DNA of 64,000 bases from JBNKHG01 sp050290225 (GTDB lineage Bacteria; Pseudomonadota; Gammaproteobacteria; Pseudomonadales; Cellvibrionaceae): NCBI GenBank assembly GCA_050290225.1, contig JBNKHG010000076.1, forward strand, positions 45,570 to 109,569, in the 5' to 3' direction. The notes beneath the pieces are model-generated. The model was given only the letters and a program-made list of their open reading frames with translations, was not told where the DNA came from and did no database searches. Numbering within the stretch: the stretch's first letter is position 1; each line of letters opens with the position of its first letter. Position numbers and translations under genes: made by a program. Positions 31,784 through 40,800 of this stretch are shown one piece after another.

Positions 31784-31884
31784 GGCGCAACTCTTCGAGC
31801 GCAGGTCCCTGTAATATTTGTTAAAATGCGGTTTTACGCCTGTCTGGTCAGGCGCCAATAGCCCCATTGGTAGAATTTTCCCCT

Positions 31885-32658
31885 ATGCCACTAGCTAAAC
31901 GTATTATTCCCTGCCTGGACGTGGACAATGGTCGCGTGGTCAAGGGCGTCCAGTTTGTCGATATCCGCGATGCCGGTGATCCGGTGGAGGTGGCCAAGCG
32001 CTACAATGAACAGGGTGCTGACGAGATTACTTTCCTCGACATCACCGCCACTCACGAAGGGCGTGATACCACCGTACACACGGTGGAGAAGATGGCCAGC
32101 GAGGTGTTCATACCATTGACTGTGGGGGGCGGTATCCGCACCGTGGAGGATATCCGTACCATGCTGAACGCCGGGGCGGACAAGGTCAGTATTAATTCCG
32201 CTGCGGTTAAGAATCCCGAATTTGTCAAGGTGGCCTCCGGGCGTTTCGGGGCTCAGTGCATTGTCGTCGCAATCGATGCCAAGAAGGTCAGCAGCGAGGG
32301 AGAAGCCGACCGGTGGGAAATCTTTACCCATGGCGGTCGCAAACCCACCGGTATCGATGCCGTGGAGTGGGCGGTGCGAATGGCGGACTACGGCGCCGGC
32401 GAGATCCTGCTTACCAGTATGGATAGGGACGGCACCAAAAACGGTTTCGACCTGGGGGTAACAAGCGCCATTAGCGACGCCGTGGACGTGCCGGTGATTG
32501 CCTCTGGCGGTGTCGGTAACCTGCAGCATTTGGTGGACGGGGTGGTCCAAGGCAAGGCCGACGCGGTATTGGCCGCCAGTATCTTTCACTTCGGCGAATA
32601 TTCCATCCCGGAAGCCAAACGCTATATGCGCGAGCACGGGGTGGAGGTGCGACTCTAG
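31885..32658 (+). CDS. hisF: Imidazole glycerol phosphate synthase, cyclase subunit
   Basis: 257 aa (beta/alpha)8 barrel. KRIIPCLDVDNGRVVKG carries catalytic Asp11; GADEITFLDITATHEGR, PLTVGGGIRTVEDI and MDRDGTKNGFD (Asp near 130) form the phosphate and catalytic sites. The frame opens at 31867, but ATG 31885 (MPLAKRIIPCLD) gives the standard N-terminus. The last two codons and the stop lie within the 64-bp dispersed repeat, as with ubiI. Partner HisH is 132 bases upstream. Confidence 0.97.
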   Translation: MPLAKRIIPCLDVDNGRVVKGVQFVDIRDAGDPVEVAKRYNEQGADEITFLDITATHEGRDTTVHTVEKMASEVFIPLTVGGGIRTVEDIRTMLNAGADKVSINSAAVKNPEFVKVASGRFGAQCIVVAIDAKKVSSEGEADRWEIFTHGGRKPTGIDAVEWAVRMADYGAGEILLTSMDRDGTKNGFDLGVTSAISDAVDVPVIASGGVGNLQHLVDGVVQGKADAVLAASIFHFGEYSIPEAKRYMREHGVEVRL

Positions 32659-32714
32659 TACTCTTTCAAGGTGATATTGACGGATAAAGGTAAGTAGGCT
32701 TCGATCCGGCCTGA
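32651..32714 (+). repeat. 64-bp dispersed repeat, copy B (at the hisF stop codon)
   Basis: Identical to the minus-strand copy at 5338-5401 except at two positions. Begins GACTCTAGTACTC, where CTC-TAG is the last hisF codon and stop, and ends GATCCGGCCTGA. Flanking sequences of the two copies are unrelated. Confidence 0.9.
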
Positions 32715-32742
32715 ATGGCTGGCCTTGTCGCAGGTTTCGGGC

Positions 32743-33603
32743 TTAAAGCGATGATTCCAGTAGCTGGGAGATGGGTACCAGCTCAATAGCCTCGTTGTCG
32801 TTATTTCTCAATGCCACTTCCAGAAAATCGAGCGTCTCCGGGTAGGGGTGCCCAATGGCAATGGCTGACCCCCGCTTGCGGGCAATACGCAGCAGGCGCT
32901 GGTATTGGCGGGCAATGGCTTCCGGATTGCGATCGTGATCCAGAAAAACATCCCGTGTATCACTCGGCACCTGGAACGCCTGGGCCACTTCCCAGGCTCG
33001 GCTCCGGGCACTGGTGCGACTGTCGATAAAGTACAGCTTTCGCTGCTTTAATTCCGCCATCAGCCAGGCCATGGGTTGAGGAACCTGGGTCAGCTGGCTG
33101 CCCATATGGTTATTCACGCCGCGAATATGGGGCAGGGCCTCGATGTCACGCACCAGTGTGGCGATAAACTGCTGTTCATCCATCTCTTCGGTAAGTGCAC
33201 CGGCGTCCAGGGGCCGGCCGTGGATGTTGCTCATGGGGGCGTGGAGCATTACCTCTTTACCCTGACGGTAGGCGGCCTCTGCCAGTGTACGGCTGTTGGG
33301 GGCCAGGGGTAGTACAGAAATGGTCAGCGCCCCGGGCAAATTGATAGCTCGCCTGCCGAGACCATCCCGATAGCCGATATCGTCAATAATGATGGCAACC
33401 TTTGGCTTGAGCTGTGCTTGCTGATCGGGCAATGACGGCGCTGCGATACGGGGACGCTTGTCCATCGCCTGATGGGGCCCATGGGGCAAAAGGGAAGATG
33501 TAATTGGCAGGGGGGTAAAAACAGGTGCGGCCAGCACCCCTGGCACGCTCAGGCAAAATGTCAGTGCCAGGTTGAGAATCCGCCCGCCGATAATGCGCAG
33601 CAT
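32743..33603 (-). CDS. Divergent polysaccharide deacetylase family protein (YibQ/DUF610)
   Basis: 286 aa with an N-terminal signal peptide (LALTFCLSVPGVLA). KVAIIIDDIGYR (about 88-99) holds the DD motif of the NodB-like fold; HAPMSN near 140, GVNNHMGSQLTQ near 178 and DSRTSARS near 215 are YibQ-family blocks. It is predicted periplasmic and acts on an unknown glycan; peptidoglycan-linked context suggests a wall role. Last gene of the gpmI-envC-ctpA-yibQ group on the minus strand, the order known from Pseudomonas. Confidence 0.9.
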   Translation of the reverse strand: MLRIIGGRILNLALTFCLSVPGVLAAPVFTPLPITSSLLPHGPHQAMDKRPRIAAPSLPDQQAQLKPKVAIIIDDIGYRDGLGRRAINLPGALTISVLPLAPNSRTLAEAAYRQGKEVMLHAPMSNIHGRPLDAGALTEEMDEQQFIATLVRDIEALPHIRGVNNHMGSQLTQVPQPMAWLMAELKQRKLYFIDSRTSARSRAWEVAQAFQVPSDTRDVFLDHDRNPEAIARQYQRLLRIARKRGSAIAIGHPYPETLDFLEVALRNNDNEAIELVPISQLLESSL

Positions 33604-33825
33604 AGCTTTCCTTAATTGTCCGGGCCAGGCTTCGCTGCCGCGAGTGGTCTCTGCGGTCAGCCCCCTTTCAGTCTCTGGACTACAGCGGGGCGCCCCTTGT
33701 TGTCGGTGTTAAGGGGCGAACTATACCAGCTTCCCGCTACTGCGGTGTTGGTTCTTTCTCCTTTTCCCCTTCCGAATGTTACGGCGGGGGGCGCTGATGC
33801 AATCTGAGCACCCAAGCTCCGGCAG

Positions 33826-35286
33826 TTACTCGCTGCGCGGCGGCAAACTGGGCGGAAGGGCCGCTTGGGCTCCCGCCAGTTGAGGTTTTATCTGGGGTTT
33901 CTGGCCGAAGATATTCAAACCCTTAAGCAGGTTCAGCGCTTCGTAAACCTGGTTGTCGCGATTGAACAGCTCGTCGCTAATCCCCTCCTGGTTTTCCTTG
34001 CGGTCCTTGGCGTGGCTCTCCTCCCCGCCATTGGCGTTGTCCAGGTGACCGGAGAGGTCGGCCTCTGTAACCCGGTTGCGGGGTTTGACTGCTGTTACCC
34101 GGACCCTCTCCACGACAATATCGGGCTTTATCCCCTGGGCCTGGATAGAGCGGCCCTTGGGAGTGAAGTAGAGGGCGGTTGTCAGTTTGATGGCGCGCTC
34201 TTCGCTGATCGGGATGACTGTCTGCACTGAACCCTTACCAAAGCTCTCGGTGCCCATGACGATGGCGCGGCGGTGATCCTGCAGGGCGCCGGCGACAATC
34301 TCCGAAGCCGAGGCGGAGCCGTCGTTGATCAGGACGACTATCGGCAAGCCGTTGGTCTCATCGCCAGGTTTGGCGCTGTAACTGAGGTCGGCGTTGTCGA
34401 TGCGGCCTTCGGTGTAGACGATCAGGCCCTCTTCCAAAAAGGCATCAGCAACCTCTACCGAGGCTTGCAGCACGCCGCCGGGATTGTTGCGCAGGTCTAC
34501 AATCAGGCCGCGCAGGTTCGGGTCTTCCTCACGCAGGCTTTTCAGGGCGTTGATCACGTCGTTGCCAGTATTGACTTGGAACTGGGCAATGCGCAGATAG
34601 CCGTAACCCTCCTCGATAATGCGTGAGCGCACACTCTTGACCTGGATAATGTCGCGGGTAATAACCAATTCAAAGGGCTGGTCCACTCCCTCCCGGACGA
34701 TAGTGACCGTAATCTCGCTGCCCTTGGGGCCACGCATTTCCTTGACGGCGTCCCCCAGGCTCATGCCTTTCACCGATTTCTCGTCCAGCTTGATAATCAA
34801 GTCGCCGGCTTCGACACCGGCCTTTTTCGCGGGGGTGTCGTCAATGGGTGAAATGACCTTCACAAAGCCGTTTTCCATGCCGACTTCGATGCCCAAACCG
34901 CCAAATTCGCCAGTGGTGTTGACTTGGAGGTCATCAAAAGAGCTGGCGTCCAGGTAGGAGGAGTGGGGGTCCAGCTCCGAGAGCATGCCCTTAATGGCAT
35001 ATTCCAGCAATTCGGCGTCGCTGACATCCTCCACATAGCCCTTGCGAATATGATCGTAGACCTTGGTAAAGGTGCGCAGGTCTTCCAGGGGGAGTCGGCC
35101 CTGGGTGTCCTCGACTTCTTCGGCTTGTCGGCTGGCGTCGGTCTCCGCCCAGGCGGAGGCGGTTAACAGGGCAGTGGCCGACAAAAGAGCAAGGGCAGTA
35201 TGGCGTGCCCGGCGGGTGGAATTGGCGACCCATTTGTTGAGAGCGAGGGCGCTCAAGCCCGGGGCGCTTGGGGAAAGACGCTGCAT
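33826..35286 (-). CDS. ctpA: Carboxy-terminal processing protease (S41 family)
   Basis: 486 aa. A signal/anchor helix at about 28-47 (ALALLSATALLTASAWA), N-terminal helical segment, PDZ domain (about 95-175: GGLGIEVGMENG, KAGVEAGDLIIKLD), then the S41 protease core. The Ser is in NDGSASASEIVAGAL and the Lys in GTESFGKGSVQ (Ser-Lys dyad). The C-terminal tail after about 405 is charged and of low complexity. Periplasmic; CtpA-type enzymes degrade murein hydrolases and other envelope proteins. The gene lies downstream of envC, itself a hydrolase activator. Confidence 0.94.
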   Translation of the reverse strand: MQRLSPSAPGLSALALNKWVANSTRRARHTALALLSATALLTASAWAETDASRQAEEVEDTQGRLPLEDLRTFTKVYDHIRKGYVEDVSDAELLEYAIKGMLSELDPHSSYLDASSFDDLQVNTTGEFGGLGIEVGMENGFVKVISPIDDTPAKKAGVEAGDLIIKLDEKSVKGMSLGDAVKEMRGPKGSEITVTIVREGVDQPFELVITRDIIQVKSVRSRIIEEGYGYLRIAQFQVNTGNDVINALKSLREEDPNLRGLIVDLRNNPGGVLQASVEVADAFLEEGLIVYTEGRIDNADLSYSAKPGDETNGLPIVVLINDGSASASEIVAGALQDHRRAIVMGTESFGKGSVQTVIPISEERAIKLTTALYFTPKGRSIQAQGIKPDIVVERVRVTAVKPRNRVTEADLSGHLDNANGGEESHAKDRKENQEGISDELFNRDNQVYEALNLLKGLNIFGQKPQIKPQLAGAQAALPPSLPPRSE

Positions 35287-35443
35287 CTGTATACTCCTGG
35301 CGGGAGTCGAGGGCTGCTCAGACTCGCGCCGAAATTTATTAAACCAACCGTTATTATAAGTGTAGACCGAACGGGGCGGTAAAAATTCGTCCTCACCTTG
35401 TACGGATGGGGCCTATTCCCTACGGGGAGGCTACTATCCGGAC

Positions 35444-35475
35444 AGACGTGGTGGCCCGCAGACGTGGTGGCCCGA
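35444..35475. repeat. Tandem 16-bp duplication at the envC stop codon
   Basis: AGACGTGGTGGCCCGC (35444-35459) is followed by the same unit ending in A (35460-35475), 15 of 16 identical. It abuts the envC stop (35476-35478). Confidence 0.85.
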
Positions 35476-36624
35476 CTAGGAACGGCGTTTTAACCAGCGG
35501 CTGGGGTCGGTGGGCTTGCCCTGGTGGCGAATCTCGAAATAGAGTCCCGCCTGCTGGCGGCCCCCGCTGTTACCCACAGCGGCAATGGTCTCGCCCGTTT
35601 CCACCCAGTCGCCGGCCTCTCGCAGCAGGCTCTGATTGTGGGCGTAGAGGCTCATATAACCATTCCCGTGGTCGATGATCAAGAGCAGTCCCTGTCCGCG
35701 CAGGTAGTCAGCAAACACCACCCGGCCGTGGTGTACCGCCTTGACCGAGCGTCCGGCGGGGGCCTGAATTAACACTCCGTCCCATTTAAGCTTGCCGGAA
35801 ACCCGGGAACTGCCGAAGCGGTGCTGTATTCGACCCTTGGTGGGCCAGGGCAGGCGCCCCTTGGTGCGGACGAAGGGCTGGCTATCCCGTGGCAGGGGCA
35901 GATTGGCTATGGCCTCCGCCACTTGGCTCAGCAGGTGTTGCAGTCGTTCGCGGTCTTCGGCCAGCTTGCGTAGCTGGGCATCCTTGCTGGTGATCGTTTG
36001 GTTGAGTTTGGCGAGGGTTCGCTTGCGAGACTGTTGCTGACCGCTGAGTTGGCGGTGACGCCGCTGCAGATTCTGCTTGTTTTTAGCCAGGGCATCGGTT
36101 TTTTGCTGAATGCGGGGTTGAATCTGGTCCAGCTCATTGATGGTGTCCAGGTAGGCGTTGATCTTCTCTGCTCGGGCGTTAATAAAGTAGTCGTAATAGC
36201 GCAGCATGCGCGAAACCCGTTCCGGGGATTCCTGGTTCAGCATCAGCTTGATGTTGCTTTGTTGCCCCAACCGGTAGGCGGCGTTGACCTGCTGGGCAAT
36301 ATGCTTTTGCTGGTCGCGGCGTGAGCCATCCAGTTGTTGGCGTTGCTGTTGCAGGTCCTTGAGCTGGGTCTGGTGTTGCTTGAGATCGGTCTTGATACGG
36401 TCGATATCCTTCAGTAATTCGCCGATTTCAGTTTCGGATTTTTGCAATTGATCGCGCAGGTCGTTGCGCTCGCCTTTGACCGATTTCAGCTCTTTGTTGA
36501 GCTTCTCGATCATGCCTTTGAGCTTCTGTAGTCGATCCTGGTAATCGGCCTCCGAGGTTTGCTGGGCGAGGGCGCCGCTGGCCAGGGCCAGCAGGGTGGT
36601 AATTGTCGCGAAAAATCTGAGCAT
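35476..36624 (-). CDS. envC: Murein hydrolase activator EnvC
   Basis: 382 aa: signal peptide (ATITTLLALASGALAQ, cleaved near residue 21), a long coiled coil (about 25-250, rich in Gln, Lys and Leu heptads), and a C-terminal LytM domain (KGRIQHRFG near 270, DHGNGYMSLYAHNQSLL, AAVGNSGGRQQAGLYFEIRHQG). The first zinc His of active LytM enzymes is missing (WDGVLIQAPAG), as in E. coli EnvC, which activates amidases AmiA/AmiB instead of cutting. It sits between gpmI (70 bases) and ctpA. Confidence 0.93.
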   Translation of the reverse strand: MLRFFATITTLLALASGALAQQTSEADYQDRLQKLKGMIEKLNKELKSVKGERNDLRDQLQKSETEIGELLKDIDRIKTDLKQHQTQLKDLQQQRQQLDGSRRDQQKHIAQQVNAAYRLGQQSNIKLMLNQESPERVSRMLRYYDYFINARAEKINAYLDTINELDQIQPRIQQKTDALAKNKQNLQRRHRQLSGQQQSRKRTLAKLNQTITSKDAQLRKLAEDRERLQHLLSQVAEAIANLPLPRDSQPFVRTKGRLPWPTKGRIQHRFGSSRVSGKLKWDGVLIQAPAGRSVKAVHHGRVVFADYLRGQGLLLIIDHGNGYMSLYAHNQSLLREAGDWVETGETIAAVGNSGGRQQAGLYFEIRHQGKPTDPSRWLKRRS

Positions 36625-36694
36625 GGTGTATTACAGAAGCTGAGTGCCGGTCTCCAGTGGTTGGCAGTATCGCACAGGAGACCGGCAATGGGGA

Positions 36695-38251
36695 TTAGAG
36701 ACTGAGCAGGTTGTTTCCGGTCATTTCCTTCGGTTGCTCGAGGTCCATCAGGGCCAGCATGGTGGGTGCCACATCAGCCAGGGAGCCGTTGTCGCTCATC
36801 CGTACATTGCGCGGGCCCACATAGACAAAGGGCACCGGCAAAGTCGAGTGCTGGGTACTGACTTGACCCGAAACCGGATCGAACATCTCCTCGACATTAC
36901 CGTGGTCGGCGGTAATCAGCGCCTCGCCGCCGGCATGCTCCACCGCCTCCAGCACCTGCCCCAGGCAGTGGTCCACGGCTTCCACGGCCACCACCGCGGC
37001 GTCGAAGACCCCGGAGTGACCCACCTGATCGCAGTTGGCGTAGTTGCAGATAATCACATCGTATTTGCCGGATTCAATGGCGGCTACCAGCTTGTCGGTC
37101 ACCTCCGGAGCGCTCATCTCCGGCTGCAGGTCGTAGGTGGCCACTTTGGGAGAGGGTACCAGGATACGGTCCTCACCCTCGTAAAGATCTTCCTGACCAC
37201 CACTGAAGAAGAACGTCACGTGGGCGTACTTCTCTGTCTCGGCGATCCGCAATTGGGTCTTGCCCTGCTTGGCTACGTAGTCGCCGAAGGAGTTGACCAG
37301 GTTTTCCGGCGGGAAGGCACAGGGGGTATCAATACTGGCGTCATATTCGGTGGTCATGACAAAATCGGACAGCTGCGGGCGGATTTCGCGCTCGAAACCG
37401 TCGAAATCGGCGTCGACGAAGGCTCGGGTCAGTTGGCGGGCGCGGTCGGGGCGGAAGTTCATAAACAGTACCGCATCACCGTCATTGAGGGTGGCAACGG
37501 TCTCGCCTTCTGCGGCGATTACCGTCGCTTTTACAAATTCATCGTTTTCATCCCGCTCATAGGCCGCGTGCAACCCTTCAATGGCGGTGTTGGCGTCATA
37601 TTCCGCCTTGCCCAGGGACAGTAAATCGTAGGCTTCCTGTACCCGGTCCCAGCGGGCGTCGCGGTCCATGGCATAGAAGCGACCGCAAATGGTGGCAATA
37701 CGGCCCACGCCGAGTTCTTTAAGCTTGGCATCGGTGCGCAGGATCGGTTGTTCGGCGCTGCGCGGCGGCGTGTCGCGGCCATCGAGGAATGCGTGCACAT
37801 AGACTTCTTTGGCACCGCGTTGGGCTGCCATCTCCACCGCCGCGACGATATGGTCGTCATGGCTATGCACACCGCCGGGGGAGAGCAGGCCAAGGATATG
37901 CACGGCCTTACCCTGGTTTACTGCCTTGTCGATGGCAGTGGCGTAAACCGGATTCTTAAAAAAGTCGCCGTCGGCGATAGCCTTGTTGATGCGAGTGAAA
38001 TTCTGGTAAACCACACGGCCGGCGCCAAGAGTCATATGACCGACTTCGCTGTTACCCATTTGCCCTTCCGGCAGGCCCACCGCCATGCCGGAGGTGTGAA
38101 TCAGCGTTCTTGGGCGTTCGACCCAGAGCCGGTCCCAGACTGGAGTATTGGCGCTTTTAATGGCGTTGTGCTCAGGATTATCGGAGTGGCCGAAGCCGTC
38201 AAGAATGAGAAGAACCAAGGGCTTCTTTACATCGGTCATAACATCGGTCAT
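36695..38251 (-). CDS. gpmI: 2,3-bisphosphoglycerate-independent phosphoglycerate mutase
   Basis: 518 aa. LLILDGFGHSD holds the first metal Asp; GQMGNSEVGHMTLGAGR contains the catalytic Ser (about residue 68); DHGNVEEM and QHSTLPVPFVY are the C-terminal metal sites. It interconverts 3- and 2-phosphoglycerate with manganese. The N-terminus reads MTDVMTDV because a 12-bp unit (38229-38252) is duplicated, giving two in-frame ATG codons (38251 and 38239), neither with a good Shine-Dalgarno. First gene of the envC-ctpA-yibQ group and divergent from yibN, as in E. coli. Confidence 0.96.
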   Translation of the reverse strand: MTDVMTDVKKPLVLLILDGFGHSDNPEHNAIKSANTPVWDRLWVERPRTLIHTSGMAVGLPEGQMGNSEVGHMTLGAGRVVYQNFTRINKAIADGDFFKNPVYATAIDKAVNQGKAVHILGLLSPGGVHSHDDHIVAAVEMAAQRGAKEVYVHAFLDGRDTPPRSAEQPILRTDAKLKELGVGRIATICGRFYAMDRDARWDRVQEAYDLLSLGKAEYDANTAIEGLHAAYERDENDEFVKATVIAAEGETVATLNDGDAVLFMNFRPDRARQLTRAFVDADFDGFEREIRPQLSDFVMTTEYDASIDTPCAFPPENLVNSFGDYVAKQGKTQLRIAETEKYAHVTFFFSGGQEDLYEGEDRILVPSPKVATYDLQPEMSAPEVTDKLVAAIESGKYDVIICNYANCDQVGHSGVFDAAVVAVEAVDHCLGQVLEAVEHAGGEALITADHGNVEEMFDPVSGQVSTQHSTLPVPFVYVGPRNVRMSDNGSLADVAPTMLALMDLEQPKEMTGNNLLSL

Positions 38252-38545
38252 AGGTAAATGGCTACCGTTGATTGGCGATTACAATAAAGGAATTGGCGAT
38301 TTTACCTGAAGTTGTTGCATTTTTGTGAATGCCTGTGCCCCTTTGTCGAGAAAAAGCCGCTAAATAGCCCAATCCTGAGAAATGGGTCCGGTAGCCGAAT
38401 GGCGCTTAAGGCTTTGGGGCCAGATAGTGTATACTGCGCCGCTTTTAGTGCCTGAGGCTGGATCTGTTACCGTAACGGGGCCAGCGGGCTGGGTGCCTAT
38501 CGCCTGTACGCCACGGGCAAGGCCATGCAGAAGGAACGAATAAAC

Positions 38546-39025
38546 GTGGATTTTCTGGTTTTTGTCAGTGAAGAATGGCTGCTGGTCAGCATGCTGTTGG
38601 TGCTGGGTTATCTCTATGTCTGGCGTGAACGGCAGAAGGGCGGCGCACCCCTTTCTTCCAGCGTCGTGACCCAGTTGCTCAACCGCGAACGGGCGGTGCT
38701 GCTGGACGTGCGGGATGTCGCTGAATACAAGACAGGACATATAGTTGGCGCTGTCAATATTCCCCACTCCAAGCTTGGCGAGCGCCTGGTGGAGCTGGAG
38801 GCCCACAAAGCCAAGACGATTATCGTGGCCGACAAAATGGGTCAGCACGCCGGCCAGGCTGGTCGTCTTCTGCGCGAAAAGGGTTACGAGGTGTGCCGTC
38901 TTCAAGGGGGTATGGCCGAGTGGACTAACCAGAATCTGCCTGTGGTCAAAGGCAAGGAGACCAAAGGTAAAAGTGGCAAGGGCAAGCCCGCCAAAGAAAA
39001 TAAGGCGGTCAAGGAAAAGAACTGA
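38546..39025 (+). CDS. yibN: Rhodanese-domain membrane protein YibN, without active-site Cys
   Basis: About 159 aa: an N-terminal membrane helix (LLVSMLLVLGYLYVW), a rhodanese domain (AVLLDVRDVAEYKTGHIVGAVNIPH, then LREKGYEVCRLQGGMAEW), and a Lys/Gly-rich tail. The active-site loop reads VADKMGQHAGQ, with Asp where catalytic rhodaneses have Cys, so sulfur transfer is not expected. The frame opens at ATG 38525; GTG 38546 is preferred because GAAGGAAC stands eight bases before it. yibN-grxC-secB is the conserved order. Inner-membrane location facing the cytoplasm is predicted. Confidence 0.87.
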   Translation: MDFLVFVSEEWLLVSMLLVLGYLYVWRERQKGGAPLSSSVVTQLLNRERAVLLDVRDVAEYKTGHIVGAVNIPHSKLGERLVELEAHKAKTIIVADKMGQHAGQAGRLLREKGYEVCRLQGGMAEWTNQNLPVVKGKETKGKSGKGKPAKENKAVKEKN

Positions 39026-39084
39026 TTTCCGAGCCCTCACCAGAAGGAATTGCTGGCCCGCAATCAACTGAAGGTAATGACTTT

Positions 39085-39348
39085 ATGCCCGCTGTGACCA
39101 TCTACACCACCCGTATCTGCCCCTACTGCATCCGCGCCAAGCAGTTACTCGAATCCAAGGGTATCGATTTTACGGAAATCGGAGTGGATACCCAGCCCCA
39201 GTTGCGACTGGAGATGATGCAGAAAAGTGGTCGCCGTACTGTGCCCCAAATCTGGGTGGGCGATACCCACGTGGGCGGTTTCGATGACCTCTGGATGATG
39301 GATCGCAGTGGCAAACTGGATCGTTTGCTGGAGGCCGAACCGGCCTGA
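39085..39348 (+). CDS. grxC: Glutaredoxin 3
   Basis: 87 aa, thioredoxin fold. The redox site is CPYC at about residues 12-15; TVPQIWVGDTHVGGFDDL carries the cis-Pro and glutathione-binding residues. It reduces disulfides with glutathione in the cytosol. Sits between yibN (59 bases) and secB, the conserved arrangement. Confidence 0.97.
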   Translation: MPAVTIYTTRICPYCIRAKQLLESKGIDFTEIGVDTQPQLRLEMMQKSGRRTVPQIWVGDTHVGGFDDLWMMDRSGKLDRLLEAEPA

Positions 39349-39487
39349 GCCTTCAGTGGGGCTGAAATATGAACACCGGGCTTGAATTCAGTTCCGCTGG
39401 CCCCATAACTGAAGCGATTGTAAAATAACGCCCGGAGCATCCCCTATCCGGGATCCGAAATAAAGACGTACTGAAATAGGCATTAAC

Positions 39488-39997
39488 ATGGCTGAAGAAA
39501 ACAACACCGAGGCAACGGAAAACGGCGCCCAACAAGCACCGGAACAGCAATTCGCGATGCAGCGCATCTACCTGAAGGACCTATCGTTCGAATCCCCCAT
39601 GGGTGTCGATTCCTTCAAGCAGCAGTGGCAGCCGAAGGTAAACCAGGAACTGAACACCAAGACCAACAAAGTCGATGATAACCACTTTGAGGTGGTGCTG
39701 ACCCTGACCGTTACCGTCAAGCTTGGTGAAGAGACCGCTTTCCTGGTGGAAGTACAGCAGGCCGGACTGTTTCTGGTCAAGGGTCTGGAAGGACAGCAGC
39801 TGGCTGGCGTGCTCAACACTACCTGCCCGAATATTCTTTTCCCCTATGCCCGTGAAGCCATCGACAATGTGGTCACCAAGGGATCGTTCCCCGCGCTGAT
39901 GTTGCCTCCTATCAACTTCGATGCCCTCTTTGCCCAGGCGCTGGCCCAGGCCAAGCAGCAGGCGGAATCCAACGACGAAACCCAGACCGTGAATTGA
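39488..39997 (+). CDS. secB: Protein-export chaperone SecB
   Basis: 169 aa. QRIYLKDLSFESPMG is the typical start of the fold; FLVEVQQAGLFLVKG and YAREAIDNVVTKGSFPALMLPPINFDALF are the conserved core. The tetramer holds preproteins unfolded and delivers them to SecA. N-terminal 20 residues are acidic and low in complexity. Followed by a strong terminator. Confidence 0.97.
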   Translation: MAEENNTEATENGAQQAPEQQFAMQRIYLKDLSFESPMGVDSFKQQWQPKVNQELNTKTNKVDDNHFEVVLTLTVTVKLGEETAFLVEVQQAGLFLVKGLEGQQLAGVLNTTCPNILFPYAREAIDNVVTKGSFPALMLPPINFDALFAQALAQAKQQAESNDETQTVN

Positions 39998-40021
39998 GTG
40001 GGGCGGCTTTCGAGTCATCTG

Positions 40022-40049
40022 AAAAAGGCCGCGATCGCGGCCTTTTTTT
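40022..40049 (+). terminator. Rho-independent terminator after secB
   Basis: AAAAA, then the fully palindromic GGCCGCGATCGCGGCC, then seven T, 25 bases after the secB stop. The stem contains loop GATC. Confidence 0.93.
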
Positions 40050-40118
40050 ATGCCCGCCGGGGAAACAGTGCCAGTAGCTGGGTTTTTTTCTCGTGAGTCC
40101 TCTTCTGTGGGCATTTAG

Positions 40119-40394
40119 TTGTGGATCTCAAATGTTCAAAAAGTTGTCACAGAATATGCCCTTTTAATTGCGGTATTGATCTTTTTCGGTGTCGTCGTCG
40201 ACACGGTGCATTCGGCAAGTCATCTGGACTGGAAGGCCAAATTTATTTTGGGTCTCATGGAAGATGGCGGCGAGATGTTATCGGTGAGTCTAATTCTTTG
40301 GTATACCTTTCTGCTGAAGGTGCGCGGAGAAAGAAGTGACTGCTATCTTTGTGAGTTTGTGTGCGTGCTCGTGAAAAAGCGATTGTTGCGTTAA
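40119..40394 (+). CDS. Hypothetical two-helix membrane protein
   Basis: 91 aa as drawn. Hydrophobic helices at about residues 13-29 (YALLIAVLIFFGVVVDTVH) and 53-68 (LSVSLILWYTFLLKV), separated by WKAKFILGLMEDGGEML. Glu-Asp-Gly-Gly-Glu before the second helix is reminiscent of small uncharacterised membrane proteins. The only upstream start is TTG 40119 without a good Shine-Dalgarno, so the true N-terminus is uncertain. The region is more AT-rich than its surroundings, and the Cys-rich tail (SDCYLCEFVCVL) is unusual. It may be a horizontally acquired or decaying gene. Confidence 0.45.
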   Translation: MWISNVQKVVTEYALLIAVLIFFGVVVDTVHSASHLDWKAKFILGLMEDGGEMLSVSLILWYTFLLKVRGERSDCYLCEFVCVLVKKRLLR

Positions 40395-40540
40395 CCACTG
40401 GATATCCCGTTCGACATTAATAATACACCAATTTAGTACTAAGTCAGAGGGTATTTCTTCTAGCGCTTGTTTCTCATGCTTTGGCTGAAGTGATGGCAAG
40501 TGTGATAACTTATGCGATTGGAGGCACTCTCCATTGGGGA

Positions 40541-40603
40541 TTTTTTGCAAAGTGTTAACGATTTTTTTTGCAAAGTGTTAATGATTTTTTTTGCAAAGCT
40601 TGG
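40541..40603. repeat. About 2.7 tandem copies of a 23-bp T-rich unit
   Basis: The unit is a T-run followed by GCAAAGTGTTAAYGA: 40541-40561, 40562-40584, and a partial third copy (T-run plus GCAAAG) from 40585. Lies in the gene-free, AT-rich stretch 40395-40800, which otherwise shows only a TATAAT at 40726-40731 that may start the following hydrolase transcript. The units are adjacent without spacers, so this is not a CRISPR. Confidence 0.85.
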
Positions 40604-40800
40604 GGGTGACTCTTCCCGTTTGCATTATCAATTGACGTCAATCTTTCTGCACGCACAGCTCTTTTCACTACCGTCGCATGGAATCGAAGCCGATTAAATT
40701 GTATAACCATTTCCGATGATTGGCATATAATGGAAACACAAAACAAAGCCTAGCGCGCAATAAAAATTACACGGTCGTCGACGATATTGGAGGAGCTTGG

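Noticed and set aside
36644..37624. 326-codon open frame on the + strand opposite gpmI
   Set aside because: It is the antisense of the conserved gpmI coding sequence, has no ribosome-binding site and no family features; typical of GC-rich genomes.
40541..40603. Possible CRISPR array
   Set aside because: Units are directly adjacent with no spacers and only two to three copies; a tandem repeat, not a CRISPR.
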